Shown here piece by piece: positions 1-11,200 of a stretch of DNA of 64,000 nt (its first letter is position 1; every line of letters starts with the position of its first letter). Source of the DNA: Ectocarpus siliculosus (Eukaryota; Sar; Phaeophyceae; Ectocarpales; Ectocarpaceae); contig FN649738.1 of the NCBI GenBank assembly GCA_000310025.1, positions 1,126,350-1,190,349 of the forward strand. The letters are read 5' to 3'. The notes under the pieces were generated by a model. It saw nothing but the letters and a program-made list of their open reading frames with translations, searched no databases and was not told the DNA's origin. A program made the translations under genes and the position numbers.

Positions 1-470
1 GAGTTACGAAAAATAAAAAATTTTCTTCGGGGAAAGGGGGTTATGAAACAAAACGGACAGCGGTTGGCTTTTTTCCAACCCACCGGGGTCTTTTTTGTTG
101 TGTCCCGGGAAATAGAAAACCCGGTTTGAAGATAAGATGCTTATGTTGGGGGGGGAAGGATGTTGTTGAAATGGTTGCCCAGTTAGTGGAAAAAAAAAAT
201 AACCCTTTGTTAAATGGTTGTTGTTTGGGGGAAAGGGAATTTTGAAACATGGATTCGGGGGGTTTAAAAAGTTTTCCTGCAAAGCCTTTTAATGGCACCC
301 CTTCCGCTTCCCAAAATTTTTCCAAAATATTGCCACAAAAATTGGTGGTTTTACAGTTTTTTAAACGGGTTGCCCGGGTATTTCCGGTTCGCATTATTAA
401 ATAAAATTGGGGGAACGTTATTAAATGCCCCGGGGGTAACCCCCCCCCCCCCCCCCCCTGGGACTAGGGA
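1..470. other. Low-quality homopolymer-rich sequence, no gene
   Basis: This stretch is dominated by inflated runs of A, T, G and C, ending in a run of about 17 C near position 440-458. It has the same texture as the corrupted flanks of the N-gaps at 33.2 and 56.9 kb. Open frames here are not believable because frame is lost at each run. Positions 470-500 look like a degraded copy of the poly-C-ended dispersed repeat found at 26.4 kb. Confidence 0.6.
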
Positions 471-540
471 TTAGGGCATATGGGTTTACAGGAGTGCCCC
501 CCCCCCCCCACCAAAAACTGAGGAGAACGATTTTCCGGGG

Positions 541-780
541 GGGGCGCGCGTTTCACGGCTGCCGCCGCCGTGTTCACAGTCCTTTCACCGCATTTATCGC
601 CGGGGCCTCCCAGGGGGGGATTTTTTGGACCCTTGACCTGCTCGCCTTTTGCTGGAAGTCCTCCCGCAGGTATTGGAGGAGGAGCTTGGGGCCCCCCTCT
701 GTTTAGGAGGTAGACGTCCCGGATGTTGCCGTTGCCGATCAGGGTTTTTTCCCCCTCCATCATTTCCGGGGCGGGCATAC
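541..780 (-). CDS. Possible kinase-like exon in poor sequence
   Basis: The minus strand carries a stretch reading EMMEGEKTLIGNGNIRDVYL. The GNGNIRDVYL part resembles a protein-kinase glycine-rich loop. The frame breaks just after it at a run of six G; in the neighbouring frame the text continues as LLLQYLREDFQQKASRSR, so one base of homopolymer error is the likely cause. If real, it would be a downstream exon of the type II membrane protein starting at 4010 on the same strand, which would suggest a secretory-pathway kinase-like protein. That link is inference; no clean splice acceptor is visible. Confidence 0.25.
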
Positions 781-1315
781 GCGCGAGAGTTAGGGGGGGG
801 GGGGGGGGTTAAGACAGTTGCTCACGCAGGTTTCTAAAATTCTGCGCGGCGTTGCTGCTGCACAGAAACGCGAGAAACAAAAACTGCTGTCCAACTTGGG
901 CATGCCTACGTGTCATGCAATGAGCAAGAGAAGCACGTTGATCTGCAGGCTACGTCGTGTGCTCTGTTGTTTACGTCATGAATACACCGGTGGCACTGCT
1001 GTTTTGTGCCTTTGAGACGGAACACCTTCCGCTCTGCAGGGTCCGAAACGTTTTGTTATACCCGGGGAACACGACCTGATGTTACATACAGGAAAATACG
1101 CTGTTGAACGTCGCGTGGTAGTACGCTCGCTCAGCGAAGTAAGGGCGCGGTGGGAGGATTTTGGTTTACTGCTGTGCAGGACGCATGTACCGTGAAGGAT
1201 GCATTTAACGGGTGGCGAGGAGCTATGCGTATGGACTACTACTGCTGTATCGGGATAATTGTAGCGAGGATATTGTATCGCGCAGAGACGGGGACGAGGG
1301 TAAAGACATCTTTCA

Positions 1316-1910
1316 CTTACTCCCCAACTTTCCACGTCCTCAGACCTCTCAACACTCAACTATTACAGGCTCCAGAGCTACCGGCAGGCCTAAATGAGCA
1401 CAACAGCGTAAGCTCATGTACTGCCGTAGGATGCATTATAAGAAAAAATAAGAAGAACAACACCGAGAGATGAGCATGTGACGAGGAAGACGCCCATGTG
1501 TCGGTTGGTGCAAGTGATCCCTCCGGAGAGGGAGAGGGCTCATGAGAGCACAGCAGAGCCATCGAGGGGTGATGCAAATTAACAACATGCTGAAAAGCAG
1601 AGAGTAAATATAAATAACCCAAAGCGTCCCAAGCTGCGGTGTGCCGTTTCCCCAAGCTCAACAGATCACACAACAAGCGGACGCATTTTGACTCGAAGAG
1701 CCTCGACGACCCAAACAAGAAAAAAATAGGAGTACCACTTAGCACGAACCTGTATGCAGTCCATTTGTACATGGGCAGGAGACGAGACTGCTGCACCGCA
1801 TAGAGAGACGTTGAGCAAACGGCTCACTCCCCAACTTCCACTTCCTCAGGGCTCTAAAGCTGAGGTGTTACAGGCTCCTGAGCTACCGGCAGGCATTAAC
1901 GAATGTCCCA
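1316..1910. repeat. Diverged direct repeat pair, about 85 bp
   Basis: Positions 1316-1400 and 1824-1910 share a segment that begins CTCCCCAACTT, passes TTACAGGCTC and ends GAGCTACCGGCAGGC. The copies lie about 505 bp apart with substitutions and small indels. No coding role is apparent. Confidence 0.6.
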
Positions 1911-2731
1911 ACGAGGTAGCAATACAGCTCCACCCTTTTGCACGGCGGTCGACAGGCATATCAACATCAATATGCATATGCATACTACTTGTAGTATACT
2001 TTCGTCGCGACAAAGGACGCGCAGATGGAAAAATGGATACGAACAAGTGATTCCCAGCCCACCCCATCGATCACAACCTCTCCAATTCTTCCAAGTTGAT
2101 GTACTTCAGCAGGTGAGACAAAATACTCCTGTAGCCGAGACAGAATGGTCACTGGAAGAACAAGAACAAGAACACTTACTGCGCGGTGGCAACGCCCCAC
2201 CTTGCCTATTTGTAGCCACGTCCCCATCTTGTACAGAGTTGAAATGGGATGACAAATTACACTTCAGTTGCTCTATACTGCTGTAGGCATGAAACATGAA
2301 ACGCTCTGTCCGCGCAGCAGGTGGTCGCAGTGATGTGTTTGTAGACTACTGTACGTCATTTCAGAGGACACCCCAATGGGTGGACGGAAACAAGGCCATC
2401 GGGAAAGTATCTTACCAAAAAGATGGGAGTGAGCGACGACTTGATTCAGAAGAGCGCAGGAATGCATACAGCAGTCACATGTGGGCATGGAGTGCTGCTT
2501 GTACATGGTAGTTGCAAGGTAGGATCAGCCCGCAGCGGAAAAATCTAGCACAAAAAGCGGCTGTTCCTACCAAAGCAGTGTATGTAGCAGAGTAGTATTT
2601 TTTTTTTTTCTTTTATCATTGGACTCTGCCGTCTGCCCCTCTGGCCCCCGTCCTCCCCTTCAACTAGCTGGACGACCCAACCGGGGTCACATAGGAGGGG
2701 GGAGTTGGACTTCCTCCTGCGGTTCCTGCCT

Positions 2732-2911
2732 GAGATATTTTTATCGCGAGAAGGGTACAGCAATCCCTTCTCTCGCGACTTATGTAGTCGATCCATTAAT
2801 AGTATACAAACAACGGAGATATTTTTATCGCGAGAAGGGTTCATACAGCAATCCCTTCCCTCGCGACTTGTGAAGTCGATCCATTAAAAGTTATACAAAC
2901 AACGACCTTTG
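2732..2911. repeat. Tandem pair of about 84-bp hairpin-forming units
   Basis: Two adjacent units begin at 2732 and 2816. Each contains an imperfect inverted repeat, TCGCGAGAAGGG facing CCCTTCTCTCGCGA (CCCTTCCCTCGCGA in the second), then a shared tail GTCGATCCATTAA. The arms are separated by roughly 9-13 nt, so each unit can fold into one hairpin. Confidence 0.8.
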
Positions 2912-2967
2912 CAGCGCGTCGCTTCCAACTTATACCAGGATTTATTTGGAGGGAAAAATAACCCACT

Positions 2968-3040
2968 TTGCCGGGGCTCGAACCCACGACCTGGCCCATA
3001 GTCGGCTGCGTGGGTACCGACTGGACCACCGGGGGTAACC
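2968..3040 (-). repeat. tRNA-like sequence, probable SINE head or tRNA pseudogene
   Basis: On the minus strand an A-box-like TGGTCCAGTCGG is followed about 35 nt later by GGTTCGAGCCC, an exact match to the Pol III B-box consensus. The T-arm pairs at four of five positions, but the acceptor ends do not pair and the anticodon loop lacks T33. I therefore call it a tRNA-derived remnant rather than a working tRNA gene. Confidence 0.45.
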
Positions 3041-3149
3041 GGTCGTGCGGGCTCCAGCTATTCTCGGGGTATGCTGCTGTACATACGTACATACACTACA
3101 TCACATTGGAGTATCAGACTGTACCAGATATGTATCATTCCGCACCCAC

Positions 3150-4010
3150 CTCTATCTCCTCGCACCCAAACTCGTAGTTCGACTCGTCCACCACCTTCTC
3201 CCAGAGCGGGTTCCGCAAGCACTCCTCCGGCGGCACGTCCCTCACCACCTCCACCGGTAAAACCGGAGGCTTCCAGGGCGAAACCGGGTCAGGCTTCTGC
3301 CGCGGCCGCTCTTGTCGGTCCCTTCCATCATCGCCCGTTCCCCCACCCGCTACAATTGCTGAAGTTATTTTCGGTACTTCTTCGACTCCGCCGCCGGGCT
3401 CGCGATGCGGGAGCTCCTTGACGGGAGTGGGTGGGGGGCGAGGAGGGGGGAGGACTACCGGCAGCGGCGGTATCGTTGGCGGTGCTTTCCCTGCCGCCGC
3501 CGCCGCCGCCGCCGCCGCCGCTGCTGCTGCTGCTGCTGCTGCTGCCGCAGCTGCACCTGCTGTCGTTGCTTCTGCCGCTGCTTCCGCCGGTGGCTGCTGC
3601 TGTTGTTGCAGTATTCGCGTGAAGAACCAAAGAGATGGGGCCACCAGCAGACAGATGGCCGTGAGCACGAAAGTGCTCGGCCTCCTGAGCCATCGCAGGA
3701 GGAGGATCAGGGAGCTCTGCCCCCCGAAGCGCCCCCTCTTCCTGCTGCCGGTGCCGGAGATGAAGCTGCTTTGGTGGTGGTGTCGAACTCGGTTCAACGA
3801 AGAATATTGCCTGCTGCTAGCAGCCTCCCCATTGTTGTAGAGCGGAGAGGAGCGCAGCGTTGGCAGCGCTGTTCTACTCTTCGCGGTGGAAAAATTTAGG
3901 TCCATGGCCTCCTCCTCCTCCTCCTCCTCCTCCTCCTCCTCCTCCTCCCTGCCGTTGGTCTTGGCGGACGCCGGGTGATTGTCTGGGAAGCAACGAGCGA
4001 GGGGATGCAA
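3150..4010 (-). CDS. N-terminal exon of a type II membrane protein
   Basis: A 287-codon exon opens with ATG at 4010. It encodes a Glu run from a GAG microsatellite, then a basic Ser-rich cytosolic stretch, one strong membrane segment at about residues 113-130 (FVLTAICLLVAPSLWFF), a Gln run, a long Ala run, a Pro-rich stalk, and a compact end containing ECLRNPLWEKVVDESNYEFG. The exon stops at GAG followed by GTGGGT, a good donor, in phase 0. The architecture (short cytosolic tail, signal anchor, flexible stalk, then a luminal domain) is typical of Golgi glycosyltransferases and secretory kinases. The luminal domain should lie to the left. Met36, after the Glu run, is an equally plausible start, which would place the microsatellite in the 5' UTR. 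Function is not assigned. Confidence 0.6.
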
Positions 4011-4195
4011 CAGCGCTCGGAAATGTGACCCTGTTCGGTCGACTTGACCCGCACCTCATACGCTGTCAAAACCATCACAAGTCGACATGAATATTTCTAC
4101 AGGAAAAAAAATCTTCATCACAAACGAGCGTAAAGAGCCACACCTCATCATCATCCTCACATTTTTAGAAAGCACGCAGCCGCTGTATACGGTTT

Positions 4196-4372
4196 GGGCC
4201 TCATCAGGCTGCTCTGCCGATGCTGCGTGACCTTGAGCGACACGTTCCACCACACGCAATGACCCGAGAGGGTTCCAACACTTCGCAGCAGGCGGAACAA
4301 ACAATCTCTTCTTTAATTAAAAGGAAAAATAAATACACGCACAGAGAGAACGGACCGGTTTTTAATGTGAAG

Positions 4373-4415
<43 letters not shown>

Positions 4416-4549
4416 ATAAACTAACAGGGCCTCATTAGGCTGCTCTGCCGATGCTGCGTTACCTTGAGCTACACTTTCCACCACACGCAATGACCCAAGA
4501 GGGTTCCAACACTTCGAAGCAGCAGGCAGAACAAACAATCTCTTCTTTG
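4196..4549. repeat. Direct repeat of about 120 bp flanking a (CAA)n element
   Basis: Copies at 4196-4315 and 4427-4549 begin GGGCCTCAT, share CCACACGCAATGACCC and end CAAACAATCTCTTCTTT, about 92% alike by eye. The 110 bp between them includes the (CAA)n-tailed element at 4345-4416. Confidence 0.75.
4345..4416 (+). repeat. (CAA)n-tailed dispersed element, truncated copy
   Basis: The conserved 3' end GGTTTTTAATGTGAAGAC is followed by about 14 CAA units. The same junction occurs at 6.8, 18.0 (inverted) and 52.6 kb. Only the last part of the element is present here. Confidence 0.7.
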
Positions 4550-4966
4550 TTTTGTTGGAGGAAAAAAAAGAACTCGGGGAGAGGACGGGCGACATATATA
4601 TATATATATGTAGTCTACATGATGAACAACGCTTGTTGATCTATCTGCTGTGTACCTCGACCTGCGGCTTTTATAGCGCACGGAGACCCTTGTGTGCATC
4701 AGCACCACGCCTTGTGTACCCCATTCCTCATTTATTTTCGTGACGTTCCAGTGGCGTCCCTCCCTCCTTCTTCTCTCGGCAAGAAGGTGAGTGAGAGACC
4801 TTCTGTCGAATCCAAGAGAGAACAAGGGCGAACTAACTGCTTAGTTAGGCAGCAAACTGCATTATATGCTGCTTGTTGCGTAGTCAAGGACGCATATGGC
4901 ACATATATATGCAGTAAAAAACTCTAAGAAATCCACAAATAGCCCGTGTTGTGACTGGCGATGATG

Positions 4967-5125
4967 ATTGGCTGACACCAGCAGTCACGGATGACGTCAT
5001 GAGCTAGCGATCTCCCGCTCTCTCCTGCTGCCAGCAAGCACCCTGCTGCAGGTCTCTGGCTGCTGCTGCGCGTCGGTCTGCGCACGCACTCACACTTTTT
5101 CTCACTCGCAACTTCCCTATTTAAG
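4967..5125 (+). promoter_or_regulatory. Putative promoter of gene B
   Basis: ATTGG (an inverted CCAAT box) lies at 4967-4971, a perfect palindrome ATGACGTCAT (the CRE/ATF bZIP site) at 4991-5000, and a TATA-like TATTTAAG at 5118-5125. The first ATG of gene B follows at 5265, leaving a leader of about 110 nt if transcription starts 25-30 nt past the TATA-like box. The order and spacing are promoter-like, but the assignment rests on motifs only. Confidence 0.45.
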
Positions 5126-5264
5126 ACGTGTGCCCTCCGAGATACCCCACCATCTCAGGGAGTTGGCTGTCGGGCTGTGAACGTGTTCCCCCCAAGACGC
5201 CCACCAGGTAGGGACGGTAACGCATCGCGCGTGGTTTGTGAGAAGAAGCGGAACAACAACGGCA

Positions 5265-8200
5265 ATGCCAAGTCATTGTGACCAACAGGGCGGCCGTGGA
5301 CGAGACCGGCACCGCGGCGCGCACCGTGATGATGTGAGTGTTTGTTTTTAGCGGCAGAGGAAAGGTGCTGGCTGCTGCGTCGACGTTTGCCCTCCGCCCC
5401 CATGCACTGCGCATTTTTAGAAGTCGATGACGATGAATCGCTGCGAGTGAAGCCTTGCGTGGCATTGCTCCCAAACTGACCGGTTCTGGAGGGAGTGCAA
5501 GCAAGGGGTTATCTCTTGAGAGCAAACAAACGCCCCACGGCGTGCTTTGGGCAGGCACAGGGTTCGGCACACAAAACTACATTCGTATTCTCCCCATGCG
5601 AAGAGCAACCGACAATACCGAATTTGCACCGCGTCTTCTGCATGCATCATCAGAAGAGTATCCAGGCTTAACCCTTAAAACAGACTCGGAATAAGCCCAG
5701 TACCCAGCTGTTTTCGCTGCAAAGTCTTCAAGACACCCCGGACTGTAGGTTGTAATCTCGAACGGGGAGTACTCTGTGTTCTATGTTATGTTTGTACGTG
5801 TTTTTCCTGTTCAATGCAAGGCATTGGTGGACTTTCATCACAAACGAGTCCAATCAGAATATTCCGAAAGAGGAAACCCGGTGACTCGACCAAGTGAACT
5901 GTGCACATGGTCGGAGACACAACATCACCATTTCATTGAACAGAGCCGGCCTCGACGCACGAGTACTCGCCGTTTCTTGCCTAGAAAGGGAGTACCTGCT
6001 GTATGCTGTGTGGTATGCATAACTCTCGTCGTATTGACTACGCAAGCCCATGGCACGCTGAGTCCAAATTCAACCCATCAGTTGAGTCCCGCCTTCCGGG
6101 CCCCCTCTGCTGCGTGGGAACTGCTGTAGTGCTACCCAGCGCGTATCGTGGCATCAACATTAGTACAACAACTAAGGATATGCCCGCTTAGGCTGGAGTG
6201 TTCTGCCTATTGGCTAGTACATAAAAAGTTTCGAGGACAAACAAACACCGTCGGCCCACGCGAGGTGGGAATAAATGTCTTGGTCGGATGGTGGTGTGGT
6301 GGTTATTAAGCCCTACTCGCGAAACAGCAAGCCGAATCCGAACAGCAATCTAAGTTGTACAAGTAATTAGCATCTGGTAATTGCAGCGGCAGGCCAGACG
6401 GTTGGTAGGCAGGCGGTGTAAACAAGGGTTCCAGTCTGTTGGGACCTCCCCCCGCCCACCTGCGCGCCACCGCTGCAACCAGGGTCGCCTCAGAACTTCG
6501 GGGATTTTCGGAATGTGTTTTGGGGATACAGGGGGCTGCTCGCCTGTCCTCTTCATCAGCCTTTGTCAGAATAGTCCTCTGTCATGTTTGTTCGTGTTTT
6601 TTGTTTTCATCACATCTGTCGTTGATTTCTATTGACTTGCCGATCTTCGGGTCCATTTTTTTCCATCTGCCTGTTTTGGGCAAGTTAGCCTGTGACCACG
6701 GGGGGAATCGACGTCGTCAAGTGTTAAGACTATAATAGTACGGCCAGAAGAAGGTACTGGGTAGAGAGAACGGAACGGTTTTTAATGTGAAGACAACAAC
6801 AACAACATCAATATACCGCTCACACAAACACAGCACTTTCAGCCGAGGACGAGCTCCAATCCGTGGGAAATTTTTATTGTAGATTTTCGTAACATACAAC
6901 GCCGGACGCAAACAGCGCCGCTCGATGCTAATTTATGCAACCCACACTCACGGAGTCCCAGATCATGAACTCTTCGAAGCGGTTTCTGTTTTTCAGCCGC
7001 ACTGAGACCGCCAGCTAGCTCGGCGGTCGATGCTAATGATCAAGAGACACGCCCTCTCTGCTGTGCTGTTTGTGTGCGCTCCCCCTTCCTTGGCTCGGTT
7101 CGCTTTTTTTGGCGTCATTTGTGCTGGAGGGTTGGTGGCAGCGCCACCGTACTGCTGTAGCCAACAACAACAAGTGACAGCGATCCGCTGTAGTTGTTCC
7201 GGCCTTTTCCATGGGAGTCCACGAGGTTTTGGACTGGCCTCACGTTCTGCGTGCCAGCCACACCCCTCCACACGAATCAGATTTCGCACCCACAAACGTT
7301 GTGACACGATTTGCATGCATGTTCCCGAGCACGTCGATGGACGCAGTCCGAGTGAAGCCTCCGGTGTATATCTCTGGTCTCGATGTTGTTGTCAACGTCC
7401 CAGCTTGGACCCAAGCTGTTCCTATCCTTTCAAAAACCGTTGCCCAATGGCGGGAAGAAAATACATGCGCAAAAGGAAGGCGGGGGTAGCACCACAGTAA
7501 CGAAGGCGGAGAATACAACTCCTTATGTCTTTGTTCTGTGTGCCCCCGGCTGGTGCGTCCAGAATTGTACCGAAAAGGTGTAACGACCGACGTCCAGAAT
7601 TAAGGGGTGACTAACAAGATTAGGGCGGGGGGTAGCCTAGTACACTTTCCAATATCTTGCAGGCGCGGGAGAAAAAATGTGGAGGGGAGATTAAAAGTGG
7701 CAAGATGACCAACGACGAGCGAACGGTGTCTATCGGCGCCGCGCGCCGACCCTCGTCAATACACATACGTGCAAAGCTTGTGTCTTGTGCAGACACCGAA
7801 GGGTTTCATCCACCGTGCGCGTGTTTCTGTTCTTCTCCTTCGCATGCGTTGGAATGAACGGTGTGCAGGAACGCCGCCCACGCGGGCACGGCGGGCGTGG
7901 CGCGGGCCGTGGCGGCGGTGGGGGGGGGCGGGTCAGGCGCGGCCGCAGGGGCAGCGGCAGCAGCAGCAGCGACCGCAGCCGCGGCAGCAGCACCAGCGAC
8001 TACAGCAGCTGCAGCGAATCTGTAAGTCGGGGGCATGATGCTTGTCTGTCCACTGTTGCACATACATAGGTGGCGGTAGCACCCCTCATGCGGGGCCGTA
8101 AGCGAACGGCCCAAAGGGAGGTATGAAGACGAAGAACTCTTTCGGTTCAGACCGCGTCTTGCAGTTGGAATGTGGCACGGCCGGCGTTTCGGAGCTGCGC

Positions 8201-11200
8201 GTAAGACAGCTAGTTGTAACACCAGCCTGCCGCATACCAAACGTAGTGACCGCGGCAGAGAGATCTTCGAGTTCGTGTACAAACCTCGGCGACGGAGTGG
8301 AAGACTCACCAGTCGAACAAGCGACAAGCCTTGCTTTCCGCCTCGTTTTACTTCAACAAGTGCCAAGCAAGCACGAATGGCAAAAGCTCAAGACATGCCA
8401 CCATCTTCGTCTGCAGATCAATAGTGTGGTCCGCTGCGGAGCACGTGCAAGCGTTGCCCCCCACCGCCGGCATTAGGCAGAACAGTTTTTTTTACACCGT
8501 CGGCTAAGTTGGAAGGAACGATTAGCCATCGCGACCTGTCCTGTCGGAACAACGCTCCGTTCTCTCGAGGATGCGTGGTCAGTAAGGAGGAAATGCACCA
8601 ACTATGTTCCCCTGCATAGGTATTGCCGTCGCCATTCATCATTGTATGGTCTGCTACTGCTGTATCACACCTTACACGCAGAGCAGCGCAGGGTCGAACT
8701 GCATGCGACTCGCCAGTAGACTGCGGCTGTCGTTTACGGACCGTTAGCTGTTTTCCCAACTGCTGCACAATCATCCTGTTCCAATTTCAATACGATGCGC
8801 TTCCGTTGAGTACATACATACCGACAACATAGCAACTAGCATCAGGATCATGGTCAACACCAACAAACGCACAACACACAGGACGGGGCAGGTGGCAGGC
8901 GCCGGCGACAGCGACGCGGCGGGAGCAAGACGGGGGCCCGCCGCCGCAGCAACAGCAAGACTCGAGGTGGCCCACGCAACCGCAGCAACAGCAGGACTCG
9001 AGGTGGTGCACGCAGCAACAGCAGGACTCGAGCGGCCGCGTGCAGTCGCAGCAACAGCAGGACTCGACCTGCCCCGCGCAGTCGTAGCAACAGCAAGACC
9101 CCGGGCGGCCCGCGCAGCCGCAGCAACAGCAAGACCCCGGGCGGGGGGCGCCGTGGGGGGAAGCATGGCGGTGGGCACAGGAAGAAGGGCAAGAGCGGGA
9201 GCGGGAGCGACAGCGATTCGGTGAGACTCTGAGTTCCATTCACTTGGCGTTTTCTAGCAGGTCCCCTCGTTGAGTCTTCGTTTCCGCGGCGGTTTCACCC
9301 CCACGGTAACCTCCGAAATTTTTACCGACGTGATTCACACGCCTTGTAGCTGTTGTACCCCCCCCCCCCCCAACCACCAAGCTTCCTCGAGGCAGTTACA
9401 CAGTGCTTACAACTGTCTCTGGAAGTGAAAGCACCAGAAAATAAATTAAGTCATACGTAGCTGTCATCCGTACGCAAGGAAGTAAGCACAAGATGCCGAA
9501 CACCCTTAGCAGGATGCAGCTCACCCTTCATGCGACTCGCCAAATACCTCACGGCGCTTCGCGCTTGGTGATGTGAGAGCCTGGTCCGGTGAGAACCCGG
9601 CGTGCTCCGTCCCGGCTTTGTAGGGGTGCGAGGTCAATGGTCATACGACTACGGCATGCACGACTATGAGTACACCCCCCCCCACTCGGTGTTTGCCATC
9701 GAGATTGGGTTTTCGTCGCTTGGCAACGACGTTGTAAAACAAGCCAATTCACTTCGTGAACTCGGCAACCAGGTTACCGTTTTTTTTTTTTTTACCTCGG
9801 TTTTTGTTTTTGGCGGTAACCATAATGGTGGTCGAGTAGATCATGTTGTGCGGGGTGGAGAAACCTCACTCCGCGCAACGGGGGATGATCGCACCACGTT
9901 GTGTTAAAATGGTCAAGCTTCCTCGAGGCAGTTACACAGTGCTTACAACTGTCTCTGGAAGTGAAAGCACCAGAAAATAAATTAAGTCATACGTAGCTGT
10001 CATCCGTACGCAAGGAAGTAAGCACAAGATGCCGAACACCCTTAGCAGGATGGCAGCTCACCCTTCATGCGACTCGCCAAATACCTCACGGCGCTTCGCG
10101 CTTGGTGATGTGAGAGCCTGGTCCGGTGAGAACCCGGCGTGCTCCGTCCCGGCTTTGTAGGGATGCGAGGTCAATGGTCAAACGACTACGGCATGCACGA
10201 CTATGAGTACACCCCCCCCCCCCAACCACCCGCCACCCCCCGGTGTTTACCATCGGGGTTGGGTTTTCGTCGCTTGTCAACGACGTTGTAAAACAAGCCC
10301 CCCCCTCGGTGTTTGCCATCGGGGTTGGGTTTCGTCGCTTGGCAATAACGTTGTAAAACAAGCCAATTCACTTCGTGAACTCGGCAACCAGGTTACCGTT
10401 TTTGTTTTTTTACCTCTGTTTTTTTTTTTGCGGTAACCATACTGGTGGTCGGAGTAGATCATGTTGTGCGGGGTGGAGAACCCTCACTCCGCGCAAGGGG
10501 CATGATCGCACCACGTTGTGTTAAAATGGTCAAGCTTCCTCGAGGCAGTTACACAGTGCTTACAACTGTCTCTGGAAGTGAAAGCACCAGAAAATAAATT
10601 AAGTCATACGTAGCTGTCATCCATACGCAAGGAAGTAAGCACAAGATGCCGAACACCCTTAGCAGGATGCAGCTCACCCTTCATGCGACTCGCCAAATAC
10701 CTCATGGCGCTTCGCGCTTGGTGATGTGAGAGCCTGGTCCGGTGAGAACCCGGCGTGCTCCGTCCCGGCTTTGTAGGGATGCGAGGTCAATGGTCAAACG
10801 ACTACGGCATGCACGACTATGAGTACACCCCGGATGATCGCACCACGTTGTGTTAAAATGGTCAAGGTTCCTCCGAGGCAGTTACACAGTGCTTACAACT
10901 GTCTCTAGAAGTGAAAGCACCAGAAAATAATTTAAGTCATACGTAGCTGTCATCCGTACGCAAGGAAGTAAGCACAAGGTGCCGAACACCCTTAGCAGGA
11001 TGCAGCTCACCCTTCATGCGACTCGCCAAATACCTCACGGCGCTTCGCGCTTGGTGATGTGAGAGCCTGGTCCGGTGAGAACCCGGCGTGCTCCGTCCCG
11101 GCTTTGTAGGGATGCGAGGTCAATGATCAAACGACTGCGGCATGCACGACTANNNNNNNNNNNNNNNNNNNNNNNNNNNNNNNNNNNNNNNNNNNNNNNN

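Larger units (their letters stand above)
840..3149. other. Gene-poor stretch, probably intron or spacer left of the 4.0 kb exon
   Basis: I see no convincing exon here. The longest frames (for example about 146 codons on the minus strand at 1356-1796) have no recognisable domain and overlap a direct repeat. If the exon at 3150-4010 belongs to a gene that continues to the left, this is its first intron. Confidence 0.45.

Noticed and set aside
2968-3040. Functional tRNA gene
   Set aside because: A- and B-box motifs are present, but the acceptor stem does not pair and the anticodon loop lacks the conserved T33.
3405-3899. Plus-strand Ala- and Cys-rich ORFs opposite the 4.0-kb exon
   Set aside because: Shadows of the minus-strand exon caused by (GCC)n and (GCT)n codon runs; the minus frame has the membrane segment and a good donor.
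7806-8366. Minus-strand 186-codon ORF with Ala runs
   Set aside because: Shadow of gene B exon 2, whose plus-strand frame has matched phase-0 splice sites and paralogues.
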